DNA from: Halobellus inordinatus | GTDB lineage: Archaea; Halobacteriota; Halobacteria; Halobacteriales; Haloferacaceae | Direction: 5' to 3' | Length of the DNA stretch: 64,000 nucleotides | Assembly (NCBI RefSeq): GCF_024464655.1 | Contig: NZ_JANHAV010000002.1 | Coordinates: 248,001-312,000 of the forward strand | Shown: one piece after another, positions 8,478-17,192 of the stretch | Position numbering within the stretch: the first letter of the stretch is position 1 | How the letters are laid out: the number at the start of each line of letters is the position of its first letter | Program-made: the position numbers and the translations under genes | The notes under the pieces: model-generated | Databases searched by the model: none | The model's input: only the letters and a program-made list of their open reading frames with translations | What the model was told of the DNA's origin: nothing

Positions 8478-9452
8478 TCACTCGCTGGCGGTCGGGTACT
8501 CGGTCCCGAACACGTCTTCGACGAGCGGTTCGTCGCCCGAATCGTCGCTGTCGGCGCCGTCCTGCTCGTCCTCGCCCGCTGGACTGACACTGCCCGTCTG
8601 ATACCCGTGGAGATCGAGCGTCACGTGCTCGAAGCCGAGATCCGTGAGGTGCTCGCGCGCGGCGACGACGAAGTCGTGATTGAGCGCCGCCTCCAGTTCG
8701 TCGGCGGCGATCTCGATCCGCGCGAGACCGTCGTGGTCGCGGACGCGGAACTGCGAGAAGCCCCACTCCCGGAGCACGCGCTCGGCCTTCTCGACGCGCG
8801 TGAGCCGCTCGGTCGTCACTTCGAGCCCCGTGGGAATCCGCGAGGAGAGACACGCCATCGAGGGCTTGTCCGCGACCGAGAGTCCGTACTCGTCGGCGAT
8901 CGCGCGGACTTCGTCTTTCTCGATACCGGCCTCCAAGAGCGGCGAGCGGACGTCGAGTTCGTCGACGGCGCGGAGCCCCGGCCGGTGCCCCTCGCCCGGA
9001 TCGGAAGCGTTGGTCCCGTCACAGACTGTCCCGACCCCTCGGTCGCGGGCCGCCTCGTACATCCGGCCCAGTCGCATCGTCCGGCAGTGATAACACCGGT
9101 CGCCGTCGTTGACGACGAAGTCGGGGTTGTCGAGTTCGGAGAACTCGACGATCTCGTGGCGGATGCCGATCTCGTCGGCGACGCGGCGGGCGTCGTCGAG
9201 TTCGGCCGCTGGGAGGGTCTCCGACTTGGCCGTGCACGCCACCGCATCGTCGCCGAGCGCGTCGTGCGCCAAGGCGGCGACCACCGCGGAGTCGACGCCG
9301 CCGGAGAACGCGATCAGGACGCCGTCGCGTTCGCCGAGCGACTCGCGGACCGCCGCTGCTTTCTCCGTCACCGACTGTGCGTCGGCGTCCTCGCCCCCAG
9401 CCGTCTCGGCAGCGGCGTCGACGTCGGCGTCCGCACCCGTCTCGATTCGCAT
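8478..9452 (-). CDS. larE: ATP-dependent sulfur transferase LarE (nickel-pincer cofactor pathway)
   Basis: A 324-residue PP-loop protein. SGGVDS (about residue 49) is the ATP pyrophosphatase loop; CYHCR and ACLSSRIPTG carry three cysteines. In the LarE family the cysteine in the second motif is the sacrificial sulfur donor of some enzymes, while members with an additional CxxC are thought to hold an iron-sulfur cluster, so this one fits the three-cysteine class. The start at 9452 (MRIETGAD) is the first ATG consistent with the family. A long acidic C-terminal tail follows HGYQTGSVSP. larB lies 5 kb away; no larC was seen in the window. Confidence 0.88.
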   Translation of the reverse strand: MRIETGADADVDAAAETAGGEDADAQSVTEKAAAVRESLGERDGVLIAFSGGVDSAVVAALAHDALGDDAVACTAKSETLPAAELDDARRVADEIGIRHEIVEFSELDNPDFVVNDGDRCYHCRTMRLGRMYEAARDRGVGTVCDGTNASDPGEGHRPGLRAVDELDVRSPLLEAGIEKDEVRAIADEYGLSVADKPSMACLSSRIPTGLEVTTERLTRVEKAERVLREWGFSQFRVRDHDGLARIEIAADELEAALNHDFVVAAREHLTDLGFEHVTLDLHGYQTGSVSPAGEDEQDGADSDDSGDEPLVEDVFGTEYPTASE

Positions 9453-9574
9453 ACCCGCACTACCGGGTGCAGTCCCAAAAGCACGTTGTCGTAGACGCCG
9501 AGGCGGATCGAGCCCTGTCACCCGAGCGTCACACCCGTAACGTTTTGTCCGATCGCGAGCGAAGGCATCCTCGA

Positions 9575-11599
9575 ATGGAGTTCGAGGCCATCCCGGGCGT
9601 CGGCGAGAAGACGGCAGCGGCGCTGTCGGAACTCGACGACGCCGAACGGGCACTCAGCGAGGGCGACGTGGCGACGCTGGCTCGCGCACCAGGACTCTCG
9701 GAAGGACGGGCGGCCGCCGTCGCCCGCGGGGCGATCCGCCGCCGACACGACGACGACGGCGGCTTTCTTGCGACCGACCGGGCCCGAGAGATCTACGACG
9801 ACGTCCTCGGTCTCCTCCGTGAGCGAACCGTCACCGACTACGCCGCAAAGCGCGTCGCGACGCTCTACCCGACGCAGTCGGCCTCGCGGATCGCGGAGGT
9901 CCGAGCGTTCGTCGACCGTGCGACCGAGCGCGACCCCGACCCCGCGGCTCTCGACGCGCTCGACGGCGTCGAACCGCTCGCGCCGCCGTCGCCTCGTCGC
10001 GTCCGCGATCGCTGTCTCGCCACGGCCGACGCCGAGCGCTTCGCGGCGGCCGAGGAGGCGTTCCCCGAACTCTCCGTCGAAGTCGTCGAGGACACCCGCG
10101 GACTCGCCGAACTCGCCCGCTCGTACTCGACTGTCGTGGCCCTCGACGAGCAGTTCGCCGGCGTCGACGTCGAGGGCGACGTCCGCGTGCGCCCCGACGC
10201 GCTCGAACACCCCGACGAGATCGTCCCCGAGCGCGTTCTGGCGTTCTTCGCGGAGAACCGCTCGCGGATCCTCGCGGCCGCGGAAGTGCACGAGGCGGCC
10301 GGTATGGACGCACCGTGCGATATCGACGCCCTCCGCGACGCGCTCGCTCGGCTCGACGACGACGGGACGATCGTCGGGGACGCGGAACTGGACCGCCTCA
10401 CCACCGCGGTCGACGACCTCGACGCGACGGTCGCCACCGCGGAATCAGTCGCCAACGACCGCCTCCGCGACGCGATCCGCGAGCGTGACGTCACCATCGA
10501 GGGAACGGACTTCCTCTCGCTGGTCGAACAGGGTGCGCGCGTCGACTCACTCTTGGATCGCGAACTCGACGACGAGTACGACGACGCCGTCGCGGCCGCG
10601 CGTGAGCACCTCGTCGACGCGCTCGACCTCCGTCCCGAGGAGGCGGATTTCGCCGAGCGGGCCTTCCCGAACGACCCCGCGTTTCCCGTCGAACACGAGT
10701 CGTCGGTCGTCTCGCGGCTCCGCACGGAACTCAAAGCGGGCCGCGACCGCCGGGCCGCCCGCCTCAAGCGCGAACTCGCGTCGGATCTCTCGGCGCTTCG
10801 CGACCCCGTCGAGGCGCTCGTCCGCGACGCGCTCGAAGTCGACGTCGCATATGCGGTCGCCCGATTCGCTGACGACTTCGACTGCACGCTCCCCGAGTTC
10901 GTGGACGGACTGGACACCGACGCGAGCGGTACGCGAGAAGGCGGGACTGCGAGCGACGCCCACGGCTTCCTCATCGAGGGGGGCCGCTCGCCGCTCTTGG
11001 ACGTCGCCTTCGGCGAGGTCGACCCCGTCGATTACGGCGTCTCGGGGGCGACGTTGCTGTCGGGCGTCAACTCCGGCGGGAAGACGTCGACGCTCGACCT
11101 CGTCGCGCTCGTCGTCGTTCTCGCGCAGATGGGATTGCCCGTACCCGCCGAGCGCGTCGAACTCGAACGCTTCTCGGAATTACACTACTACGCGAAGACG
11201 CAGGGAACGCTCGACGCTGGGGCATTCGAGAGCACGCTGCGGGACTTCCGAAGCCTGGCCGACGGCGCGACGAACCGGCTCGTCCTCGTCGACGAACTGG
11301 AGAGCATCACCGAACCCGGCGCGTCCGCGAAGATCGTCGCCGGCATCCTGGAGGCGCTCGACGAACAGGCCGCGACGGCCGTCTTCGTCTCTCACCTGGC
11401 GGGCGAGATCCGCGACGCCGCAGACTTCGACGTCGCCGTCGACGGCATCCAGGCGCTGGGCCTCGAAGACGGCGAACTCGTGGTGAACCGCTCGCCGGTC
11501 AAAGACCACCTCGCGCGCTCGACGCCCGAGCTCATCGTCGAGAAACTGGCCGACGGCGACGAATCGGGCTTCTACGACCGATTGCTGCGGAAGTTCTGA
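9575..11599 (+). CDS. MutS-related ATPase with N-terminal helix-hairpin-helix
   Basis: A 674-residue protein. The N-terminus FEAIPGVGEKTAAALSEL and a second LARAPGLSEGRAAAVARG form a double helix-hairpin-helix DNA-binding module. A long charged helical middle resembles the MutS lever/clamp. The C-terminus has a MutS-type ATPase: Walker A GVNSGGKTST, then LVLVDELESITEPG as Walker B and a switch histidine in VFVSHLAG. MutS mismatch-recognition domain I is absent, placing it among MutS2/MutS5-like archaeal proteins rather than true mismatch sensors. Start at 9575 was chosen because the frame upstream of it is antisense to larE. Confidence 0.85.
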   Translation: MEFEAIPGVGEKTAAALSELDDAERALSEGDVATLARAPGLSEGRAAAVARGAIRRRHDDDGGFLATDRAREIYDDVLGLLRERTVTDYAAKRVATLYPTQSASRIAEVRAFVDRATERDPDPAALDALDGVEPLAPPSPRRVRDRCLATADAERFAAAEEAFPELSVEVVEDTRGLAELARSYSTVVALDEQFAGVDVEGDVRVRPDALEHPDEIVPERVLAFFAENRSRILAAAEVHEAAGMDAPCDIDALRDALARLDDDGTIVGDAELDRLTTAVDDLDATVATAESVANDRLRDAIRERDVTIEGTDFLSLVEQGARVDSLLDRELDDEYDDAVAAAREHLVDALDLRPEEADFAERAFPNDPAFPVEHESSVVSRLRTELKAGRDRRAARLKRELASDLSALRDPVEALVRDALEVDVAYAVARFADDFDCTLPEFVDGLDTDASGTREGGTASDAHGFLIEGGRSPLLDVAFGEVDPVDYGVSGATLLSGVNSGGKTSTLDLVALVVVLAQMGLPVPAERVELERFSELHYYAKTQGTLDAGAFESTLRDFRSLADGATNRLVLVDELESITEPGASAKIVAGILEALDEQAATAVFVSHLAGEIRDAADFDVAVDGIQALGLEDGELVVNRSPVKDHLARSTPELIVEKLADGDESGFYDRLLRKF

Positions 11600-11652
11600 T
11601 TCGACCCACTTCCGAGCGGAGATTTTTCATTCAGTTCGGCGAACGAACACGT

Positions 11653-11952
11653 ATGGCCCCCGAAACGTCCGCCGACGAGGAGAGCCGTGACGCGCCGCTC
11701 GCGCCCGACAGCGACGCCACCTACGAACTCGTCTATCGCGCCACCCGCGACGCGATCTGGGACGTGCTGGGGACGGCGACGCTCATCCTGTTTTACCTCG
11801 CGCTCGCGGCGATCAGCCTCTCGATCGCGTTTGCAGGCCTCGGGCCGTATCTCCGCGGCTCGGCGTCGTACACCGCGCTCGCGGTCGGTCTCGTTGCCCT
11901 CGGCGTCGGCTTTTTCGCCGTCTACCGCGTGTTCCGACTCGTCACCGAGTGA
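11653..11952 (+). CDS. Small membrane protein of unknown function
   Basis: A 99-residue protein with an acidic N-terminus of about 40 residues and two hydrophobic segments (about 41-62 and 72-95) ending in a basic turn, YRVFRLVTE. It follows the MutS-like gene by 53 bp in the same direction. No domain is recognised. It resembles many short haloarchaeal two-helix membrane proteins. Confidence 0.7.
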   Translation: MAPETSADEESRDAPLAPDSDATYELVYRATRDAIWDVLGTATLILFYLALAAISLSIAFAGLGPYLRGSASYTALAVGLVALGVGFFAVYRVFRLVTE

Positions 11953-11975
11953 GCAGGTCACATCGGCCGGCGGCA

Positions 11976-12061
11976 CTATAGTAGCACTTGCGCGTCTCCA
12001 CGCGCGTGGTCGCACGCGGTCGTGCGGTCGATTGCGCAATGAGTTGCAAACGCTACGATAT
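11976..12061. mobile_element. Family A palindromic mini-element (degenerate copy 1)
   Basis: An 86-bp non-coding element aligning end to end without gaps with the copies at 39929 and 63127. The left end CTATAGTAGC is intact; the right end GCTACGATAT has decayed from GCTACTATAG. The inner hairpin is kept as GGTCGCACG-cggt-CGTGCGGTC, paired with two G-U wobbles. It lies between a small membrane protein gene and orc1/cdc6. No target duplication was recognised. Confidence 0.75.
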
Positions 12062-12109
12062 CCGTCGTCTGGGGAACGATTAAGTAGACTCCTCGACGTG
12101 GTTGAATCG

Positions 12110-13234
12110 ATGAGGGACGACCCCGACGAGGGGATGCTGTCGTGGGACGAGTCCGTCTTCCGCGACGAACACGTCTTCGAGATCGACTACGTCCCCGAGA
12201 CGTTCGAGCACCGCGAGAGTCAACTGGAGAGTCTGAAGTACGCACTTAGACCCGCCGTCCGTGGCTCGCGCCCCCTGAACACGATGGTCCGCGGCCCACC
12301 GGGAACGGGCAAGACGACCGCGGTGCAGAAACTCTTCGGCGAACTCGGCGCGCAGGGCGGCGTCGAGACCGTTCGTGTCAACTGTCAGGTCGACTCGACG
12401 CGCTATGCCGTCTTCTCGCGTATCTTCGAGCACATCTTCGAGTACGAACCGCCCTCGTCGGGCATCTCGTTCAAGAAACTGTTCGGGCAGATCACCGACC
12501 GACTGGTCGAGGAAGACGAGGTGCTCGCGGTCGCGCTCGACGACGTGAACTATCTGTTCTACGAGAACGAGGCCTCAGATACGCTCTACTCGCTCCTTCG
12601 GGCTCACGAGGCGCACTCGGGAGCCAGGATCGGCGTCGTCGTCATCTCCTCGGACCTCTCGCTCGACGTGATCGACGAACTCGACGGGCGCGTCCAGAGC
12701 GTCTTCCGGCCCGAGGAGGTGTACTTCCCCGTCTACGACGTCGACGAGATCGTCGACATCCTCCGCGAGCGCGCCCGTCGCGGTTTCCACGAAGGCGTCG
12801 TGGGCGCGCCCGAACTCGATCGCGTCGCCGAACTCACCGCCGAGAGCGGCGATCTCAGGGTCGGGATCGACCTCCTGCGCCGCGCCGGACTCCACGCGGA
12901 GATGCGCGCCAGTCGCACCGTCGCCGTCGAAGACGTCGAGGCCGCCTACGAGAAGTCGAAGTACGTCCACCTCTCGCGGAGCCTCCGCGGCCTCTCGGAT
13001 CGCGAGCGCGACCTCGTCCGCGTCGTCGCCGAACACGACGGCAGTCAGGCCGGAGAGGTGTACGAAGCCTTCCGCGAGGAGACCGGCCTCGGCTACACCC
13101 GCTACTCCGAGATCGTCAACAAACTGGACCGCCTCGGGGTCGTCGACGCCGACTACGCCGACATCGACGGTCGCGGCCGGTCGCGGTCGCTGTCGTTGGC
13201 GTACGACGCCGACGCCGTCGTAGAGCGTCTGTAG
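12110..13234 (+). CDS. orc: Orc1/Cdc6-family replication initiation ATPase
   Basis: A 374-residue AAA+ protein. It opens with the haloarchaeal Orc1/Cdc6 pattern FRDEHVFEIDYVPETFEHRESQL, followed by Walker A RGPPGTGKTTAV, Walker B VLAVALDDVNYLF and sensor 1 VVVISSDLSL. A C-terminal winged helix begins near LSDRERDLVRVVAEHDG. Haloarchaea carry many such genes, only some adjacent to an origin. The flanks here show no repeated origin-recognition box, so a role at a local origin cannot be claimed. A TTAAGTAG box about 27 bp before the ATG at 12110 suggests a leaderless message. Confidence 0.9.
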   Translation: MRDDPDEGMLSWDESVFRDEHVFEIDYVPETFEHRESQLESLKYALRPAVRGSRPLNTMVRGPPGTGKTTAVQKLFGELGAQGGVETVRVNCQVDSTRYAVFSRIFEHIFEYEPPSSGISFKKLFGQITDRLVEEDEVLAVALDDVNYLFYENEASDTLYSLLRAHEAHSGARIGVVVISSDLSLDVIDELDGRVQSVFRPEEVYFPVYDVDEIVDILRERARRGFHEGVVGAPELDRVAELTAESGDLRVGIDLLRRAGLHAEMRASRTVAVEDVEAAYEKSKYVHLSRSLRGLSDRERDLVRVVAEHDGSQAGEVYEAFREETGLGYTRYSEIVNKLDRLGVVDADYADIDGRGRSRSLSLAYDADAVVERL

Positions 13235-13312
13235 TGCCGAACCAGCGTCGCTGTCGAATGCCACCGATTGCGGAGCGGAAGCTTTGTGCCGCACGTCGCC
13301 GAGACGACGCGT

Positions 13313-14005
13313 ATGAAGACGACCGGCGGAACCGACGATCAGAAGCGACGCGCGGGCGAACGCGCGGCCGAACTCGTCTCCGACGGCGACGTCGTCGGCC
13401 TCGGCACCGGCAGCACGGCCGCGCACGCGATCCGCGCTATCGGCCGGATGGTCGCGGATGGACTCGACGTCCGCGGCGTCCCGACATCGTTCGACTCCCG
13501 TGCGCTCGCCCGCGAAGCGGGAATTCCGCTCCGGTCGCTCGATGAGATCGACGGCGTCGACGTCGCGGTCGACGGCGCGGACCAACTCGATCGAAACCTG
13601 GCGGCGATCAAAGGCGGCGGCGCGGCCCACGCCCGCGAGAAGGTCGTCGACGCGGCGGCCGACCGCTTCGTCGTCGTCGCCGATCCCACAAAAGTCGTCG
13701 AGACGCTCTCGCGCTCGGTGCCGGTCGAAGTGCTCCCAGACGCCCGGGCGGCCGTCGAACGCGACGTCGCGGATCTCGGCGGGGACGTGACGCTCCGTCG
13801 GGCCGAGCGCAAGGACGGGCCGGTCGTCACCGACAACGGGAATCTGGTCCTCGACTGCGAGTTCGGCACGGTCGACGATCCTGATGGACTCGCACAGGAC
13901 CTCTCCCGGCTCCCGGGCGTCGTCGAACACGGTCTCTTCGTTGACCTCGTCGACGAGGCGTACGTGGGGATGGACGACGGCGTCGACGTCCGTACTCGGG
14001 AGTAG
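13313..14005 (+). CDS. rpiA: Ribose-5-phosphate isomerase A
   Basis: A 230-residue RpiA. The motifs LGTGSTAAHAI, DVAVDGADQLD, IKGGGAAHAREK and DPTKVVETL are those that bind ribose 5-phosphate and provide the catalytic carboxylates and lysine. It interconverts ribulose 5-phosphate and ribose 5-phosphate; in haloarchaea this feeds PRPP (prs is at 42021) from the archaeal ribulose monophosphate or pentose routes. The ATG at 13313 (MKTTGG) is chosen over an upstream in-frame start that lacks family sequence. Confidence 0.95.
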   Translation: MKTTGGTDDQKRRAGERAAELVSDGDVVGLGTGSTAAHAIRAIGRMVADGLDVRGVPTSFDSRALAREAGIPLRSLDEIDGVDVAVDGADQLDRNLAAIKGGGAAHAREKVVDAAADRFVVVADPTKVVETLSRSVPVEVLPDARAAVERDVADLGGDVTLRRAERKDGPVVTDNGNLVLDCEFGTVDDPDGLAQDLSRLPGVVEHGLFVDLVDEAYVGMDDGVDVRTRE

Positions 14006-14149
14006 TCGGCCTCACGACCGTCTATTGACCGCTGTTCGAGCAATCGGCGGCGCTATCGCCGGTCGCTGTCGGTATCGGGACCGCTACGATCGGCGGCGCT
14101 ATCGCTGGTCGGCGTCGTGGCCACAAAAAATCGGGATCGAATCGCCGGT

Positions 14150-14317
14150 TTACAGGTCGCGGGGCTGGACCGTTTTGCGGTCGTTCTCTTCCGCGCGACG
14201 GGCGGCGTCTTCGAGCAGTTCGTTCACTTCTGCGTCGAGTGCATCGTAGAAGTCAGAAGCGACGTTCTTGTCCTGGAGCGCTTCCTTGACGGCTGCCTTG
14301 ACAATGAGGTCTGCCAT
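14150..14317 (-). CDS. DUF1931-type single histone-fold protein
   Basis: A 55-residue protein starting MADLIVKAAVKEAL and ending RKTVQPRDL. The helix-loop-helix pattern and closing TVQPRDL match the histone-like DUF1931 family found in haloarchaea. It would dimerise through the histone fold and may bind DNA or another partner; function is not established. A strong AT-rich TATA element at 14339-14350 stands about 27 bp upstream of the ATG. The gene is shorter than usual ORF cut-offs. Confidence 0.85.
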   Translation of the reverse strand: MADLIVKAAVKEALQDKNVASDFYDALDAEVNELLEDAARRAEENDRKTVQPRDL

Positions 14318-14338
14318 ACACGTCCCCCTATATCGGCA

Positions 14339-14350
14339 CTATATAAAAAT
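14339..14350 (-). promoter_or_regulatory. Promoter of the DUF1931 gene
   Basis: Read on the minus strand, ATTTTTATATAG lies with its centre 27 bp before the start codon at 14317. This is one of the most AT-rich spots in the window and predicts strong, leaderless transcription. Confidence 0.65.
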
Positions 14351-14659
14351 ATTTTCCAAAACGCCGGCGTCTCCGTCCATACGGGTCGTCTATGGGGTTT
14401 CCTATGGGAATAATTTATATACCCAGGGGGCACATTAACCCTTCCTTTCGATATTGGGCGATACGGGCCACAAGCGGGCCCACATCGGGTGGCCGACCGC
14501 TCGATCCGGCCGTCGTCGAGTCGCCCGCGGTGAGACGCGCTGGGACTGTCGGACGTCTGTAGCGAAGTTCGTCACTCGGGTGATGACTATCCCGAAAAAT
14601 AGCTCTATCCGACAGTGTGAAGCGACAGGTACGTGACGCTCACTCCCGGAGTGGTTCGT
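14351..14659. other. Intergenic region between divergent DUF1931 gene and larB
   Basis: A 309-bp stretch with no convincing coding frame. A second AT-rich box, TAATTTATATACCC at 14411-14423, could act on either strand. If it fires on the plus strand, the first 200 nt of transcript (from about 14448) would be untranslated before larB. That part contains short self-complementary tracts such as GGGCC...GGCCC at 14467-14483. A separate weaker AT-rich spot lies near 14592-14602. Confidence 0.45.
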
Positions 14660-15418
14660 ATGCGCGAAGTACTGGAAGCCGTCGCGGCGGGCGATCTCTC
14701 GCCGACGGAGGCCGAGGCGCGGTTGGCGGGGTACGTCACCACCGATGCGGGTCGATTCGACGCCGCTCGTGAGCAGCGACGCGGCGCGCCCGAGGGCATC
14801 CTCGCCGAGGGGAAGACACCGGCGGAGGTTGCCGTGCTCGCGGCTGCCGCCCTCGATTCGACCGGCCGGGCGCTCATCACCCGTGTCTCCGAGGATCACG
14901 TCGTCGCCGTCGCCGAGGAGGTCGACGCTTCGATCGACCTGTCGCACGACGAGCGCGCGCGAACGCTGGTCGCACAACGACCCGACTTCGACCCCCCGAC
15001 GCTCGATGCGACGGTCGGGCTCGTCACCGGCGGGACGGCGGACGCGGCGGTGGCCGGCGAAGCGGCGACCGTCCTCGACGCGATGGGTGCAACCGTCGAA
15101 CGCGTCGACGACGTCGGCGTGGCGCACCTCGGCCGTATCCTCGATCACCTCGACGTGCTCCGCGCGGCCGACGTCCTCGTCGTCGCCGCCGGACGCGAAG
15201 GCGCACTTCCGACCGTCGTGGCGGGACTCGTCGACACGCCGGTCATCGGACTCCCCGTCTCGACCGGCTACGGCCACGGCGGCGACGGGGCCGCGGCGCT
15301 CTCGGGAATGCTCCAATCCTGTACGGTCCTCTCGGTCGTGAACGTCGATGCCGGCTTCGTCGCCGGGACGCAGGCGGGCCTCGTCGCTCGCGCCGTCAGC
15401 GACGCCCGCTCCCAGTGA
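14660..15418 (+). CDS. larB: LarB, pyridinium-3,5-biscarboxylic acid mononucleotide synthase (nickel-pincer cofactor)
   Basis: A 252-residue protein. The N-terminal part (VLEAVAAGDLSPTEAEARL, then ARLDAAREQRRGAPEGILAEGKTPAEV-type sequence) and the C-terminal PurE-like half (GLVTGGTADAAVAGEAATVL, VVAAGREGALPTVVAGLVDTPVIGLPVSTGYG) are characteristic of LarB, which carboxylates nicotinic acid adenine dinucleotide as the first step of the nickel-pincer cofactor. The ATG at 14660 is preceded by GGAG with good spacing. With larE nearby, the cell appears to make this cofactor; no lactate racemase LarA is visible here. Confidence 0.88.
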   Translation: MREVLEAVAAGDLSPTEAEARLAGYVTTDAGRFDAAREQRRGAPEGILAEGKTPAEVAVLAAAALDSTGRALITRVSEDHVVAVAEEVDASIDLSHDERARTLVAQRPDFDPPTLDATVGLVTGGTADAAVAGEAATVLDAMGATVERVDDVGVAHLGRILDHLDVLRAADVLVVAAGREGALPTVVAGLVDTPVIGLPVSTGYGHGGDGAAALSGMLQSCTVLSVVNVDAGFVAGTQAGLVARAVSDARSQ

Positions 15419-15603
15419 GGCCCGGATCGGCGACGTCTTCGACCGCGAGCCTGCACCCGACCTGTGTCACCAACTCACAAACAAACGGTCGATTTTGTGG
15501 CGCATTTCTGGACGTTCTGCACTCCCGCGCGCGTTCGCGGGAAGCCATATATGCCGTGCGCTCGTAGCGCAGGTACCGGCAATGGTGGCTGCCGGACACA
15601 CGC

Positions 15604-15753
15604 ATGCCAAGTTGTGACCACTGCGGGTCACACGTCTCCGATCGCTTCGCACGCGTGTTCGCCGACGAGTACGGGCGACTCCTCGCCTGTCCAAACTGCT
15701 CGGCGAACGCGGGTATTGCGGAGGTCGCGCGACGTCGAACCCGCACAGCGTGA
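15604..15753 (+). CDS. Small zinc-ribbon protein, DUF7563-like
   Basis: A 49-residue protein: MPSCDHCGSHVSD, then VFADEYGRLLACPNCSANAGI. Two CxxC pairs (residues 4/7 and 29/32) make a single zinc ribbon, with an arginine-rich tail. This matches the small haloarchaeal family in which the first pair sits in a CxxCG and the central strand reads as RVF. Function is unknown. A TATATG box lies at about 15548, some 50 bp upstream. Confidence 0.8.
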   Translation: MPSCDHCGSHVSDRFARVFADEYGRLLACPNCSANAGIAEVARRRTRTA

Positions 15754-15913
15754 CCACTGAAGCGGAAATAGACCACCACGCGAAGCCGTACTCCGTATCT
15801 ATCGGACGGCTGAACCCCCGTCCGATCACAATTCCCACGTCCCCGAGAGCGACAGCGTTCGCTCGACGGCGGGATCGGAAGGGCTACTTGACTCTCCACG
15901 AACGTTCTCTGCA

Positions 15914-16765
15914 ATGAGTGAGGGCCCCGAGATCCTGTTGACGAACGACGACGGCATCGACGCGCCGGGCATTGCCACGCTCCGAACCGAACTCACCGCG
16001 CTCGGCGACGTCACCGTCGTCGCTCCGGACGGCAACCAGAGCGGTGTCGGACGTACGCGGAGCCACACCGCCGTCATCCGCGATCACCCGTGGGGCTACG
16101 CGCTCTCGGGTACGCCGGCAGACTGCGTCGCCTACGGCCTTCGCGGGCTGGAGACGGACTTCGACGTCGTCGTCTCCGGCGTCAACAACGGCCCGAACGC
16201 CGGCAACTACGTCGTCGGTCGCTCCGGGACGGTCGGCGCGGGTATCGAAGCGGCGTTCCTCGGCACCCCCGCGCTCGCCATCTCGGCGTATCACTCGACG
16301 GACTTCTTCCTCTCGCCGCCCGAGGAGTACGACTTCGCGCGCCCGGCACGGATCGCGCGGCGACTCGTCGCCCGGGCGCTCGAATCCGGCGTCTACGACG
16401 ACGTCGACCTGCTGAACGTCAACGCCCCGGTGGACGCCTCCTCGCCGCCGGTCATCCTCACAGAGCCGCACCACGACTACGAGCAGGAGGTCGAACCGGC
16501 CGACCCGGTTGACGTCGACGACCACGAGGGCCAACTGACCGAGGACGAACGCCTCGTCCGCCTTCACGACCGGACGTGGCCCGGCGTCGTCGGCTGGGAG
16601 AGCCCGTTTCCGCCGACCGACGAGCACCGACAGCGCTACCCCGTCGGCAGCGACCGGCGCGCACTCGTCGACGCCGCGGTCAGCGTCTCGCCGCTCGCAG
16701 TGAGTCACGCCTCGCCCGACAGCGCCGCGCTCGCGGACGTCGTCGAGACGATCGACGTCGAGTGA
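15914..16765 (+). CDS. surE: 5'/3'-nucleotidase SurE
   Basis: A 283-residue SurE. LLTNDDGIDAPG near the start holds the metal-binding DD pair; VVAPDGNQSGVGR, SGTPADCV and VVSGVNNGPNAGNYVVGRSGTVGAG supply the remaining metal and phosphate ligands. The enzyme removes phosphate from nucleoside monophosphates and short polyphosphates. The C-terminal 60 residues are more acidic than bacterial SurE, as expected in a haloarchaeon. Confidence 0.95.
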   Translation: MSEGPEILLTNDDGIDAPGIATLRTELTALGDVTVVAPDGNQSGVGRTRSHTAVIRDHPWGYALSGTPADCVAYGLRGLETDFDVVVSGVNNGPNAGNYVVGRSGTVGAGIEAAFLGTPALAISAYHSTDFFLSPPEEYDFARPARIARRLVARALESGVYDDVDLLNVNAPVDASSPPVILTEPHHDYEQEVEPADPVDVDDHEGQLTEDERLVRLHDRTWPGVVGWESPFPPTDEHRQRYPVGSDRRALVDAAVSVSPLAVSHASPDSAALADVVETIDVE

Positions 16766-16798
16766 CCTCGCACCCGCCGCTCTCGCCACCCACGAGTG

Positions 16799-17059
16799 AT
16801 GTCGACGATGACTGACGACCACTACGTCTACGTCTTGGAGTGTGCCGACGGCTCGCTGTACACGGGCTACACGACCGACGTCGAGCGCCGCGTCGCCGAA
16901 CACGACGCCGGCGAGGGCGCGAAGTACACACGGGGACGGACGCCGGTCGACCTCGTCCACGTCGAGTCCTTCGACTCGAAGTCGGCCGCGATGTCTCGCG
17001 AGTACGAGATCAAACAGCTCTCTCGCGCCCAGAAGGAGCGGCTGGTCGGGTTGGACTAA
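16799..17059 (+). CDS. GIY-YIG nuclease-fold protein (UPF0213/YhbQ type)
   Basis: An 86-residue single-domain protein. [27 protein letters not shown] is the GIY-YIG core (here YVY...YTG), followed by the catalytic arginine and the conserved [20 protein letters not shown] helix. Family members are proposed small nucleases. Possible starts are GTG 16796, ATG 16799 and ATG 16808; the middle one is used. It converges on the flavin reductase gene, with a family B mini-element in between. Confidence 0.88.
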   Translation: MSTMTDDHYVYVLECADGSLYTGYTTDVERRVAEHDAGEGAKYTRGRTPVDLVHVESFDSKSAAMSREYEIKQLSRAQKERLVGLD

Positions 17060-17114
17060 TCGACGACGGCGTCGGGGTGGCTGAATCGACGACGGCGCCA
17101 GGTCGGACTACTCT

Positions 17115-17192
17115 TAGGGATTATCGTCACTGTTCGGAGATTCTCGCCGTATCGTCCGGCGAGAAATCTATGAGGACTTACGATAATCCCTA
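17115..17192 (+). mobile_element. Family B palindromic mini-element, copy 1, with 3-bp target duplication TCT
   Basis: A 78-bp element with 13-bp terminal inverted repeats TAGGGATTATCGT / ACGATAATCCCTA and an inner hairpin TTCTCGCCG-N7-CGGCGAGAA. It is bounded by TCT on both sides (17112-17114 and 17193-17195). It entered the last codons of the flavin reductase gene on the minus strand and now supplies that gene's stop codon. It encodes no transposase. The copies at 27607 and 63194 have exactly the same length. Confidence 0.9.

Noticed and set aside
11953-13312. Replication origin next to orc1/cdc6
   Set aside because: No repeated origin-recognition box or AT-rich unwinding region was found in the flanks; the upstream gap is mostly a family A mini-element.
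14006-14149. Near-duplicate GGCGGCGCTATCGC segments downstream of rpiA
   Set aside because: Two short imperfect copies only; no structure or coding sense attached to them.
14600-14615. TCCGACAGTGTGA near larB as a family C remnant
   Set aside because: The match is short and imperfect with no second arm.
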